Shown here: positions 19,102 through 28,418 of the stretch, piece by piece | Layout of the letters: each line of letters begins with the position of its first letter | Numbering within the stretch: position 1 is the stretch's first letter | Assembly (NCBI RefSeq): GCF_014230315.1 | Contig: NZ_JACLAW010000002.1 | Location: 186,001-250,000 of the forward strand | Direction: 5' to 3' | From: Novosphingobium flavum | GTDB lineage: Bacteria; Pseudomonadota; Alphaproteobacteria; Sphingomonadales; Sphingomonadaceae | DNA length: 64,000 nucleotides | The notes under the pieces: model-generated | Database searches by the model: none | What the model was told of the DNA's origin: nothing | Seen by the model: only the letters and a program-made list of their open reading frames with translations | Position numbers and translations under genes: made by a program

Positions 19102-21635
19102 GCCACCAGGTTCACCAGCCGGTCGGGCACCACGATCACCTTCTTCACCTCTGCCCCGTCAAGCGCACGCTGCACCTTGTCGCTGGCAAGGGCAAGCGCC
19201 TCCAGCGCCTCGCGCGGGGTGCCCTTGGCCACGGTCAGGGTATCGCGCAGCTTGCCCTTGACCTGGACCGCCACGGTCACCTCGTCGTCGACCAGCAGGG
19301 CCGGGTCGACCTCCGGCCAGCCCGCTTCGGCGATCAGGCCCACTTCTCCGATGGCGGCCCAGGCCTCTTCGGCAAGGTGCGGCATCATCGGCGCGATCAG
19401 CAGCAGGACGGCGCGAATCGCGGCCGAACGGCTGGCCGAGGGCGCGGCTTTCTCGGTCGCGTTGGTCAGCTCGTAAATCCGGGCGACGGCCTTGTTGAAC
19501 GAAAGCGCGGCGATGTCATCGGCCACGGCTGCGACGGTCTGGTCGCGCTTGCGGTCGAGCACCTTATCGTCACCTTCGGCGGCTGCATCGAACTGGCCGA
19601 ACAGGCGCCACAGGCGCTGGACGAAGCGCGCACAGCCCTCAATCCCGGCCTCGGACCACGGCAGGTCACGCTCGGGCGGGCTGTCGGACAGCATGAACCA
19701 GCGGATCGCGTCGGCGCCGTAAGCCGCGACGATCTCATCGGGATCGACCACGTTCTTCTTCGACTTCGACATCTTGATAACCCGGCCGACCTCGACCGGC
19801 CGGCCATCGGCCTTGAGCGTCGCGCCCTCGCCCGTGCGGTCCACCTCGCCGGGGGCGAAGAAGATCGGCTGGCCGTTCTCGGGGTTCCGGCGCTCGTAAG
19901 TCTCGTGCGTGACCATGCCCTGCGTGAACAGGCTACCAAACGGCTCCTTGACCGCGATCTTGCCGATCCGCTCCAGCGCGCGGGTCCAGAACCGGGCGTA
20001 GAGCAGGTGCAGGATCGCATGTTCGATCCCGCCGATATATTGCTCGACCGGCAGCCAGCGGGCAATTTCCTCGGGATCGAACGGCCGGTCGGCCGGCTGG
20101 CTGGCGAAGCGCAGGAAGTACCACGACGAATCGACGAAAGTGTCGAGCGTGTCGGTCTCGCGCCGCGCCTTGTGGCCGCACTGCGGGCAGTCGACATGCT
20201 TCCAGGTCGGATGCCGGTCGAGCGGGTTGCCGGGGACAGAGAAATCGACGTCTTCGGGCAGGGTGACCGGCAGATGCTTCTTCGGCACCGGAACCACGCC
20301 GCAGACCTCGCAGTGGATGAACGGGATCGGCGTGCCCCAGTAGCGCTGGCGCGAAACGCCCCAGTCGCGCAGGCGCCAGACGGTCTTGCCCTCGCCCCAG
20401 CCCTCGCCCTCGGCGCGGGCGATGACGGCGGCCTTGGCGGCATCGACCGCCATGCCGTCGATGAAGCCGGAATTGACCAGCACCCCGTCGCCCGCCTCGG
20501 CCTCGCCGGCAAAGGGCTTGTTCGCCTCGTCCGCACTGGCCGCGACGACGCGGGTGATCGGCAGGCCATACTTGGTGGCGAAATCGAAGTCGCGCTGGTC
20601 ATGCCCTGGCACGGCCATGATCGCGCCGGTGCCGTAGTCCATCAGCACGAAGTTGGCGATATAGACCGGCAGGTCGGCCCCGGTGAACGGGTGCTTTGCG
20701 GTAATTCCCGTGTCGAAGCCCAGCTTTTCCGCCGTTTCCAGCTCGGCCGCCGTCGTTCCGCCCTGCTTGCACAGGGCGATGAAGTCCTTCGCCTCGGCGC
20801 TGCTCGCAGCAAGGTGCTGCGCCACCGGGTGATCGGCCGCGACCGCGACGAAGCTGGCGCCGAAGATCGTGTCGGGCCGGGTCGTATAGACCTCAAGTTG
20901 CTCGCCGGTGGAAAGGGTGAAGGCGAACTGCAAGCCCTGGCTCTTGCCGATCCAGTTTTCCTGCATCACGCGGACCTTTTCCGGCCACTTGTCGAGCGTG
21001 GTCAGGCCTTCGAGCAGTTCGTCGGCGAAGTCGGTGATCTTGAGGAACCACTGGTTGAGCTTGCGCTTCTCGACCAGCGCGCCCGAGCGCCAGCCGCGTC
21101 CGTCGATCACCTGCTCGTTGGCCAGCACCGTGCAGTCGACCGGGTCCCAGTTGACCGCGCTTTCCTTGCGGTAGACAAGGCCAGCGGCAAAAAGATCAAC
21201 GAAAAGAGCCTGTTCCTGGCCGTAATAGTCCGGCTCGCAGGTCGCGATCTCGCGGCTCCAGTCGAGCGCGAAGCCGAGGCGCTGCAATTGCGCCTTCATG
21301 TTGGCGATGTTTTCGCGGGTCCAGCCGCCGGGGTGGACGCCCTTTTCCATGGCGGCGTTTTCGGCCGGCATGCCGAAGGCGTCCCAGCCCATCGGGTGGA
21401 GCACTTCGAAACCCTGCATCCGCTTGGCGCGGGCGATGACATCGCCCATCGTGTAGTTGCGGACATGGCCGATGTGGATGCGTCCCGAAGGATAGGGAAA
21501 CATTTCAAGCACATAGCTGCGCGGCTTGGTGCTGGAATCGTCGGCGCGGAATACCTGGCGCTGATCCCAGGCGGCCTGCCAGCGGGCATCGGCGGTGGCG
21601 GGATCGAAGCGGTCCTGAAGCGGATTGGTGGTCAT
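19098..21635 (-). CDS. leuS: Leucyl-tRNA synthetase
   Basis: 845 residues, a normal bacterial length. Class I signatures are HIGH in [14 protein letters not shown] (about 47-60) and KMSKS in MSKSKKNV (about 620). A CP1 editing domain with the TTRPDTIFG motif lies between them. A zinc-type CxxC pair (HCEVCG, DCPQCGH) lies in the inserted domain. It charges tRNA-Leu. It is the first gene of the leuS-lptE-holA operon, with a 4-bp overlap to lptE. A CTGCAAGCGG sequence occurs twice in the 64 bp separating it from the upstream HAD-UbiA gene. Confidence 0.98.
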   Translation of the reverse strand: MTTNPLQDRFDPATADARWQAAWDQRQVFRADDSSTKPRSYVLEMFPYPSGRIHIGHVRNYTMGDVIARAKRMQGFEVLHPMGWDAFGMPAENAAMEKGVHPGGWTRENIANMKAQLQRLGFALDWSREIATCEPDYYGQEQALFVDLFAAGLVYRKESAVNWDPVDCTVLANEQVIDGRGWRSGALVEKRKLNQWFLKITDFADELLEGLTTLDKWPEKVRVMQENWIGKSQGLQFAFTLSTGEQLEVYTTRPDTIFGASFVAVAADHPVAQHLAASSAEAKDFIALCKQGGTTAAELETAEKLGFDTGITAKHPFTGADLPVYIANFVLMDYGTGAIMAVPGHDQRDFDFATKYGLPITRVVAASADEANKPFAGEAEAGDGVLVNSGFIDGMAVDAAKAAVIARAEGEGWGEGKTVWRLRDWGVSRQRYWGTPIPFIHCEVCGVVPVPKKHLPVTLPEDVDFSVPGNPLDRHPTWKHVDCPQCGHKARRETDTLDTFVDSSWYFLRFASQPADRPFDPEEIARWLPVEQYIGGIEHAILHLLYARFWTRALERIGKIAVKEPFGSLFTQGMVTHETYERRNPENGQPIFFAPGEVDRTGEGATLKADGRPVEVGRVIKMSKSKKNVVDPDEIVAAYGADAIRWFMLSDSPPERDLPWSEAGIEGCARFVQRLWRLFGQFDAAAEGDDKVLDRKRDQTVAAVADDIAALSFNKAVARIYELTNATEKAAPSASRSAAIRAVLLLIAPMMPHLAEEAWAAIGEVGLIAEAGWPEVDPALLVDDEVTVAVQVKGKLRDTLTVAKGTPREALEALALASDKVQRALDGAEVKKVIVVPDRLVNLVA

Positions 21636-21699
21636 GGCGCCTACCCTCTAGGGTTCGCGCCGCCCGACTGCAAGCGGACTGCAACGCCGCTGCAAGCGG

Positions 21700-23139
21700 C
21701 TAGATCGCGATCGCAATGACCCCGGCGGCAAGCGCGCCGACCACCCAGCTGGTCCGGTCGGTCAGGGCGAAGACGACGGGATCGTCATGCAGCTGGTTGC
21801 GGCTGGCGATGAGGACGATCCGCGAGATCCAGTAGAGCAGCAGCGGATAGAGCAGCCACAGCCGGTTGTAGTGGCGGTAGAGCACCAGCACCTCGGGGCT
21901 CTGCATGTAGAGCGCCACGACGAGGATCGCGCCGTAACCCGAGGCGACGGCCGCCGGGAACAGCACGGCGAGGTCGGCCACGGTATAGCCGCGGCCCGGC
22001 ACGTCGCCCTTGCCCGCCTCGCGCCGCATGACCAGTTCGGTGCAGCGCTTGACCACGGCGAGGCTGAGGAACAGGAACAGGCTGAACATCATCAGCCACT
22101 GCGAATATTTCTCGCCCGTGGCGACGAGGCCGCCGATGACGCGGACCGTGTAGAGCCCGCCGAGCGCGATCACGTCGATCAGCGGCTTGCGCTTGAGCAC
22201 CAGCGAATAGGCCAGCGTGGCCGCGACATAGCCGCCCAGCACCAGGGCGAAGCGCCACGGCAGCAGCAGCGAGAGATCGACCGCGAAGAACAGCAGGGCG
22301 GCCGAGAGCAGCGCCCCGTGCATCACCGGCAGTTCGCCAGAGGCGAAAGGCCGGGCCCGCTTGGTCGGGTGCGCGCGGTCCGCCGCGAGATCGAGCAGGT
22401 CGTTGACGATATAGGCGCTGGATGCGGCGGCGCTGAAGCAGACGAAGGCGATCAGCGCGAAGACCAGCGCGCGCAGGGTGAAGTCGTGCCCGGCGATCAT
22501 CGGCAGGAAGACCAGCAGGTTCTTGGCCCACTGGTGCGGCCGGATCGCCCGGCGCCATGCGGCAAGCCCGGTACGCGGCCGGGCAATCACCTCGGCGGCG
22601 GGAAATTCGCGCAGCACCGCCCGCTCGAACCGCGACGAGGCGGCGACGACATATTGCCGCCGCGCCCGCCGCCAGACCGGAAAGTCGACCGTGTCGTTGC
22701 CGGCATAGTCATAACCGCCCGCGCCGAAGGCGGCATCGAGCGCGGCGGCCTTGGTCCGGCCCGACATGTTCTGGCCGGGGGTCGTGGCGATGACGCCGGC
22801 AATCCCGCCGATCCGTTCGGCGAGGGCGGCAACGTAGCGATGGTCGGACGCCGAGGCGAGCCAGACCGGGCGCCCCTCGGCCTGGGCAGCGCGGATCAGG
22901 TCGACCACTTCCTCGTGGAGCGGGACGCTGTCCAGCTCCGGCGCGGCATGATCGGCCAGCCGCGACTTGAAGCCGGCCTTGCCGCCACCGAGCCAGCCGA
23001 AAAGATGCGCCGTGCGGTGCGGATTGCGGGCGACGTGTTCGAGCGCAGCCTCGTGCAGCAGGTCGGTCCGTACCAGGGTGCCATCGACATCGACGGCAAG
23101 GGGCACGAGATCGGGAGTGCCGGACAGGACTGCGTTCAA
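21700..23139 (-). CDS. HAD phosphatase-UbiA prenyltransferase fusion (decaprenyl-phosphate phosphoribosyltransferase-like)
   Basis: 479 residues. The first ~190 are a HAD-type phosphatase: motif I VDVDGT (about 16-21), a motif II region WLASASDH and motif IV DYAGNDTVDFPVW. The rest is an eight-to-nine-helix UbiA domain with NDLLDLAADRAHPTKRARP, the NDxxDxxxDRxHPxKxxRP signature of decaprenyl-phosphate phosphoribose synthase. The reaction would be transfer of phosphoribose from PRPP to polyprenyl phosphate, with the HAD part a candidate for the following dephosphorylation. The start is TTG at 23139 with an AGGGGG-like site before it; an in-frame GTG at 23106 is possible. It is separate from leuS by 64 bp. 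Confidence 0.85.
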   Translation of the reverse strand: MNAVLSGTPDLVPLAVDVDGTLVRTDLLHEAALEHVARNPHRTAHLFGWLGGGKAGFKSRLADHAAPELDSVPLHEEVVDLIRAAQAEGRPVWLASASDHRYVAALAERIGGIAGVIATTPGQNMSGRTKAAALDAAFGAGGYDYAGNDTVDFPVWRRARRQYVVAASSRFERAVLREFPAAEVIARPRTGLAAWRRAIRPHQWAKNLLVFLPMIAGHDFTLRALVFALIAFVCFSAAASSAYIVNDLLDLAADRAHPTKRARPFASGELPVMHGALLSAALLFFAVDLSLLLPWRFALVLGGYVAATLAYSLVLKRKPLIDVIALGGLYTVRVIGGLVATGEKYSQWLMMFSLFLFLSLAVVKRCTELVMRREAGKGDVPGRGYTVADLAVLFPAAVASGYGAILVVALYMQSPEVLVLYRHYNRLWLLYPLLLYWISRIVLIASRNQLHDDPVVFALTDRTSWVVGALAAGVIAIAI

Positions 23140-23198
23140 ACCTTTGCCCCCTGTTGAAGCCGGAGCCCCCGCTCCGGCGCCTGATCAGCTGGCGCCGT

Positions 23199-23705
23199 TT
23201 AGCCGGCGGACGCCTGCTGGCGCAGCGCGCGGGCCTTGGTCAGGATGATGTCTTCCAGCCGCTGGACCGTGGCCGCCTGGACCGGGGCATCGACCCAGGC
23301 ACCGCCCTGCGAGACCTGACGGCTGGCCGCGACGCGCAGCGCGTCCGAGCGCAGGTCCTGGTCGAGGATGGTGACGGTGACCTTCATCCGCTCGCCCGGG
23401 TTCTGCGGGTTAGCGTACCAGTCGGTCACGATCACGCCGCCCTGGCTGTCGGTCTGCAGCAGGGGCATGAACGAGAGCGTGTCGAGCGAGGCGCGCCACA
23501 GGTAGGAATTGACGCCGATGGTGGTGACCCGCGAGGCGGCGAGATCGGCCTTGGGGCGATCCTTGTGGCCGCAGGCCGCGAGCCCGAGCGCCAGGGCGCC
23601 GACCAGCGCGGCGCTTCCGAGCCGGCGCAGCGCAGCGCTTCCAAGCCGGCGCTGCGCGCCCTGCGCAGCGGAGGAATTGCGGCCTTGTGCGGTGCTGCCA
23701 GTCAT
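23199..23705 (-). CDS. DUF3576 lipoprotein
   Basis: 168 residues. The DUF3576 core (about 60-165) includes TTIGVNSYLWRASLDTLSFMPL and VTDWYANPQNPGERMKV, well conserved in alphaproteobacteria. A lipobox LAAC gives a lipidated Cys near residue 45, so the n-region before the hydrophobic segment is unusually long. It contains an 8-residue duplication (RRLGSAAL twice), encoded by two 24-bp repeats at 23611-23634 and 23635-23658. The true start could be internal. Function of the family is unknown; it is an outer-membrane-associated lipoprotein by signal. Confidence 0.85.
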   Translation of the reverse strand: MTGSTAQGRNSSAAQGAQRRLGSAALRRLGSAALVGALALGLAACGHKDRPKADLAASRVTTIGVNSYLWRASLDTLSFMPLLQTDSQGGVIVTDWYANPQNPGERMKVTVTILDQDLRSDALRVAASRQVSQGGAWVDAPVQAATVQRLEDIILTKARALRQQASAG

Positions 23706-24043
23706 CTTGCGGTCTATTCCTGTGTTCGCGCCGGACGCTGCGGCGCCCGTTGTGTGTGGCTTCTATAACCGCCGCCGCCGCAGCGGCAAGGGCCAGTGCG
23801 AGGGCGGGCAGCGTGATCGGCCTCGCGGCTTGGCCTGTCGGCGCTTGAACTTGGGCTGAATGCGGGGTGCGGAGGGCGACCTTGCGGGCGCCCCGCGCCC
23901 CGGCGCGCCGGGCGATCCTGCGAAAAACCTTGGAAAAGATGCGCGTGGGGCCCACAATGGGAGCAAGCCCGCCCGAGTCTCGCCAGCGCCGCTCAGCGGC
24001 GGTTCAGGCGCGGTGGTGCAAGGCGGGTGCAGGGAGTGATGAC
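23706..24043. other. Intergenic region between divergent genes (338 bp)
   Basis: GC-rich divergent spacer between the DUF3576 gene and the secreted-protein gene at 24044. Promoters for both must lie here. I see no strong conserved box, repeat or RNA structure. Open frames across it have no family resemblance and poor starts. Confidence 0.5.
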
Positions 24044-24796
24044 GTGTCCAGGGCAAGCGTTCAGCGGCGGAGCAATGGCGGGCCCAGCCCGGCCTTCCTG
24101 CTGTCTGCCGCGGTGGTCGCCCTGGCCCTGCCCAGCGCCGTCCTCGCCTTCACCAGCAATTTCGACCTGCGCGAGACCAATCTGGCCGCTCCGGCCGAGG
24201 GTTCGCTGATTCCCGCCACGGTCGATCCCGAAATGGCCCGCTCGATCCGCATCGGCGCGCTCGGGCGCGGGCAGATGTTCCGCTTTACCCCTGCCGGGTC
24301 GACCAATCGCGCCGACCGCGCGGTGACCGTGGCGGTGCGCGTCGATCCGGCCACGGCCCGGGCCATATCGGTGGGCAAGCCGATCGGCGACGCGCCGCTG
24401 TCGGGCGGCGCGGCCGCCCTGCGCATCGCCTCGACCGCCTACAGCCTCGGCGTCTCGCGCGGCTACCAGAGCTTCACCCTGCCCGGCACCGACAAGATCC
24501 GCGCCGACATGCCCGAACTTTCCGCCTTCCGCCTCCATTCGGGCGTGCCGGACGAACCTTCGCGGCTCAATGCGCGGATTTCGCTCGACGAGCGCGAGAA
24601 GACCGGCCGTGCCCCGCGCACGCTGGAAGGCAGCGGCGAGCAGACCGTCGACGTCGGCGGGTCCTACAGCCTGACCCGCAACCTCGATGTCACCGCCGGG
24701 GTGCGCTATTCGCAGGACCGGGACCGCCTGCTGCCGCAAAGTGACGCGACCAAGGACAACCAGGCCGTCTATGTGGGCACCCAGTTCCGTTTCTGA
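24044..24796 (+). CDS. Secreted outer-membrane-barrel-like protein, sphingomonad hypothetical
   Basis: 250 residues from a GTG at 24044 with GGGAG 9 nt upstream; the frame is open earlier but the extra sequence is basic and low in structure. A signal peptide (about 20-42, ending SAVLA) is clear. The mature part begins FTSNFDLRETNLAAPAEGS and ends in amphipathic strands (VGGSYSLTRNLDVTAGVRYS...YVGTQFRF) with a C-terminal Phe, the usual outer-membrane beta-barrel insertion signal. The central region is not barrel-like. I know no function. It precedes phaB by 168 bp. Confidence 0.7.
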   Translation: MSRASVQRRSNGGPSPAFLLSAAVVALALPSAVLAFTSNFDLRETNLAAPAEGSLIPATVDPEMARSIRIGALGRGQMFRFTPAGSTNRADRAVTVAVRVDPATARAISVGKPIGDAPLSGGAAALRIASTAYSLGVSRGYQSFTLPGTDKIRADMPELSAFRLHSGVPDEPSRLNARISLDEREKTGRAPRTLEGSGEQTVDVGGSYSLTRNLDVTAGVRYSQDRDRLLPQSDATKDNQAVYVGTQFRF

Positions 24797-24964
24797 GGTG
24801 AAGTTCGGTTTCTGATCCGAACTGGCTGAATTCCGCCATTTCTCATGCCGCAGTGCAGCAGGATTATTTATTCCTGCCGCGTGCACTTTTCGCTTTGCGC
24901 AGTGCCCTTGGCTGACATAGCCATAGCCACAGGAGAGGCTATTTTCCTTGGAGGCATGATACTG

Positions 24965-25687
24965 ATGACACGGGTTGCAATCGTCACCGGGGGCTCGCGC
25001 GGTATCGGCAAGGCCATCAGCCTCGCCCTGAAGGAACAAGGCGCGACGGTTGCCGCGAACTTCGCCGGAAATGCTGCCAAGGCTGCCGAATTCACCGCCG
25101 AGACCGGCATCCCCACCTATCAGTGGGACGTGGGCGACCACGAGGCCTGCATCGCCGGCTGCGCCAAGGTCGCCGCCGACCTCGGCCCGATCGACATCGT
25201 GGTCAACAACGCAGGCATCACCCGCGACGGCGTGCTGCACCGCATGACCTTCGACGACTGGAACGAGGTGATGCGCATCAACCTCGGCGGCTGCTTCAAC
25301 ATGGCCAAGGCCACCTTCCCCGGCATGCGCGAGCGCGGCTGGGGCCGGATCGTCAACATCGGTTCGATCAACGGCCAGGCCGGCCAGTACGGCCAGGTTA
25401 ACTATGCCGCCGCCAAGTCGGGCATTCACGGCTTCACCAAGGCCCTGGCCCAGGAAGGCGCCAAGTTCGGCGTGACCGTGAACGCGATTGCCCCGGGTTA
25501 CATCGACACCGAGATGGTCGCCGCCGTGCCCGCCCCGGTGCTGGAGAAGATCGTGGCCAAGATCCCGGTCGGCCGCCTTGGCCACGCCGAGGAAATCGCC
25601 CGCGCCGTGGCCTTCTTCACCTCGGAAGACGGCGGCTTCGCCACCGGTTCGACCATGTCGGTCAACGGCGGCCAGCACATGTATTGA
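24965..25687 (+). CDS. phaB: Acetoacetyl-CoA reductase (PhaB family SDR)
   Basis: 240 residues. The NADPH motif TGGSRGIG lies at 8-15. The catalytic triad is Ser134, Tyr147 and Lys151 (IGSINGQAGQ...NYAAAKSG), and the C-terminal GQHMY matches PhaB. It reduces acetoacetyl-CoA to (R)-3-hydroxybutyryl-CoA for polyhydroxybutyrate. The ATG at 24965 is chosen because GGAGG lies 10 nt before it; the ATG at 24958 is only 2 nt from that site. No phaA or phaC is nearby. FabG activity is a less likely alternative, given PhaB-specific segments such as AGYIDTEMV-like APGYIDTEMVAAV. Confidence 0.93.
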   Translation: MTRVAIVTGGSRGIGKAISLALKEQGATVAANFAGNAAKAAEFTAETGIPTYQWDVGDHEACIAGCAKVAADLGPIDIVVNNAGITRDGVLHRMTFDDWNEVMRINLGGCFNMAKATFPGMRERGWGRIVNIGSINGQAGQYGQVNYAAAKSGIHGFTKALAQEGAKFGVTVNAIAPGYIDTEMVAAVPAPVLEKIVAKIPVGRLGHAEEIARAVAFFTSEDGGFATGSTMSVNGGQHMY

Positions 25688-25715
25688 TTGGCCTTTGCCG
25701 GTCGGATGAAAGGGG

Positions 25716-25748
25716 AAGCCTCGCGGGAACGCGGGGCTTTTTCTTTTT
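25716..25748 (+). terminator. Rho-independent terminator after phaB
   Basis: AAGCCTCGCG (25716-25725) pairs with CGCGGGGCTT (25730-25739), with one G-T wobble, around a GGAA tetraloop. The run TTTTTCTTTTT follows. It lies 29 bp past the phaB stop. Confidence 0.9.
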
Positions 25749-25754
25749 GAAAGG

Positions 25755-25906
25755 CCGCAAAGCGGTTTCAGAACAGATAGATAATGCAGGGGTTGATACC
25801 CCTGCACCCCGATACGTCTTCCGGCGGTAGGGCCGTGTGGGCGGCTGCCTTGCGCAGGGCCCCAGCGACGGGAGACGGCATGGGGTCTGGGGCCCTTGGC
25901 CCCGGG
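25755..25906. repeat. Mosaic palindromic intergenic element, copy A
   Basis: This copy has the left mini-palindrome CCGCAAAGCGG (25755-25765), then the hairpin TGCAGGGG-N6-CCCCTGCA (25785-25806), ACCCC, a variable GC-rich core, a GGGAGACGG block and a right hairpin of the GGGGCC-CTT-GGCCCC type (25889-25903). It fills most of the space between the convergent phaB and sucC genes. Five more copies occur at 30601, 35628, 45921, 60481 and 63328. Confidence 0.85.
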
Positions 25907-25946
25907 TCATTTCCCTTCAGCCTTGATTCCTTGAGGAACCGTCGCT

Positions 25947-25982
25947 GGCCCACCCCCGGCCCCTCCCGCTGGCGGGAGGGGA
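25947..25982. repeat. GC-rich hairpin repeat (CCCACCCCCGG type), copy 1
   Basis: GCCCACCCCCGG is followed by a hairpin, CCCCTCCCG / CGGGAGGGG (25960-25968 and 25973-25981). The same text and stem recur at 30860-30892. Both copies lie just beyond the stop of a minus-strand gene (sucC here), so they could act in 3'-end formation. Confidence 0.8.
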
Positions 25983-26051
25983 GCAGAACGACAAGGCCCC
26001 CGCCGTTTCCGGCGAGGGCCCTGTTTGACGTCAGCGCGCCGGTCAGTGAGG

Positions 26052-27251
<1,200 letters not shown>

Positions 27252-27414
27252 CGGGTGGCTCTTTCCGCTACTGTTGCCCCGATGGACGCTGTGGCCGCGG
27301 AGCAGGGGATGAATTCTGCCGGGCGGTTGAATCAACCGCTCGTGGCCGCGCATAGGCGATGAATCGCGGCTTGAAAAGAGCGCTTGAACGGGTGTGTGCG
27401 ATTGATGAAGATAC

Positions 27415-27429
27415 TGCAAATCATTATCA
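27415..27429. promoter_or_regulatory. Fur-box-like operator
   Basis: TGCAAAT-C-ATTATCA is a 7-1-7 dyad. The left half equals the alphaproteobacterial Fur half-site TGCAAAT and the right half equals the classical ATTATCA. It lies between sucC (164 bp away, minus strand) and the cysQ-like gene (29 bp away, plus strand), in an AT-rich patch. Binding by Fur or a relative would link one or both genes to iron. It is a single site, judged by eye. Confidence 0.5.
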
Positions 27430-27457
27430 ATAAAGCGGGTTTGCGCGGGGGCACGGC

Positions 27458-28240
27458 GTGATCGACCGCCAGCGCCTCGAATCGATCGTGCGCGAGGCCG
27501 GGCGGGTCGCTCTCGAGCGCTGGCCCGGCAACGGCCACACCCCCCACGTCTGGGAAAAGAGCCCCGGCAACCCGGTCTGCGAGGCGGACCTGCTGGTCGA
27601 CCGCTTCCTGCGGCGCGAGCTGACCCAGTTGCTGCCCTCGGCCGGGTGGCTCTCGGAAGAGACCGCCGATGCCCCGGCCCGGCTCAGCGGCGGGCTGATC
27701 TGGCTGGTCGACCCGATCGACGGGACCAAGGACTTCATCGCCGGGCGCGAGGGCTGGGCCGTCTCCGTGGCGCTCGTGCTCTCGGGCCGGCCGCTGCTCG
27801 GCATGCTCTATGCCCCGGCGCGCGGCGAGTTCTGGCATGCCGAGGCGGGCAAGGGCGCGTGGCGCAACGGGCGCACGCTGGCGGCCAGCACCCGCAAGGA
27901 ACTGAACGGCGCGCGCGTGCCCGCCGACTGCCTGCCCGCGATCGATTCGGACCTCAGGCTGGTCGACAAGCCCAATTCGATCGCGCTCAGGATCGCCATG
28001 GTGGCGGCGGACGAGGCCGACCTGCTCGCCACCCTGCGCTGGGGCTGGGAATGGGACGTGGGCGCCGCGGCCCTGATCGCGCGCGAGGCCGGCGCCGCTG
28101 TGACCGACGCTTTCGGCCAGGCACTGAGCTACAACAAGCGCGATCCGCGCGCCTTCGGCGTGCTGGTCACGGCCCCGGCGATCCATGCCGAGGCGGTGGA
28201 GCGGCTGGCCGCGCGGGCCGCGGAGCTTTCGCGGGAATGA
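27458..28240 (+). CDS. cysQ: 3'(2'),5'-bisphosphate nucleotidase / inositol monophosphatase family
   Basis: 260 residues, start GTG. The metal-binding motifs of the IMPase fold are present: WLSEETAD (about 64-71), [12 protein letters not shown] (about 87-98) and the C-terminal [17 protein letters not shown] (about 196-212). CysQ removes the 3'-phosphate of PAP made by sulfate assimilation. Other members act on inositol phosphate or histidinol phosphate, but the DPIDGTKDF context fits CysQ best. The stop of an 18-codon upstream frame (27405-27461) overlaps the start as GTGA, and the Fur-like site lies within that frame. Confidence 0.85.
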   Translation: MIDRQRLESIVREAGRVALERWPGNGHTPHVWEKSPGNPVCEADLLVDRFLRRELTQLLPSAGWLSEETADAPARLSGGLIWLVDPIDGTKDFIAGREGWAVSVALVLSGRPLLGMLYAPARGEFWHAEAGKGAWRNGRTLAASTRKELNGARVPADCLPAIDSDLRLVDKPNSIALRIAMVAADEADLLATLRWGWEWDVGAAALIAREAGAAVTDAFGQALSYNKRDPRAFGVLVTAPAIHAEAVERLAARAAELSRE

Positions 28241-28248
28241 CCGGCGGC

Positions 28249-28322
28249 ACCGGCCCTCTCCCCCGGCCCAGCCACCCACAGGGTACACTCGATGGGTGGC
28301 TGGGCCGGGGGAGAGGGCCGGT
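28249..28322. repeat. Perfect 30-bp inverted repeat
   Basis: Positions 28249-28278 are the exact reverse complement of 28293-28322, around a 14-nt loop. The stem is very GC-rich (ACCGGCCCTC at the base, CAGCCACCCA at the top). It starts 9 bp after the cysQ-like stop and lies before the convergent OmpA gene. No T-run follows, so it is not a standard terminator but would form an extremely stable RNA or cruciform. Confidence 0.95.
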
Positions 28323-28323
28323 A

Positions 28324-28418
28324 CCGCGCAAGGGGCAAGCTTAGCTTGCCCCGATCCATGCACCAGACTCGCCGCGCAAGGGTCAGGCGAATGCCTGACC
28401 CGGTCCATGCATCAGATT
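28324..28418. repeat. Two tandem hairpin units (REP-like) with compensatory changes
   Basis: Two ~47-bp units, starting CCGCGCAAGGG at 28324 and 28372, each hold a 9-bp stem and a TCCATGCAYCAGA tail. Stem 1 is GGGGCAAGC / GCTTGCCCC (28332-28352); stem 2 is GGGTCAGGC / GCCTGACCC (28380-28401). Two stem positions differ between units and both keep pairing (G-C to T-A, A-T to G-C). The second unit ends at the stop codon of the OmpA gene. Confidence 0.9.

Noticed and set aside
18813..21719. 968-codon plus-strand frame opposite leuS and lptE
   Set aside because: It mirrors leuS codons; no start context and no recognisable protein.
23763..24056. Minus-strand frame in the DUF3576 upstream region
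   Set aside because: Arg/Pro-rich antisense-type sequence without start signals; it would overlap the start of the gene at 24044.
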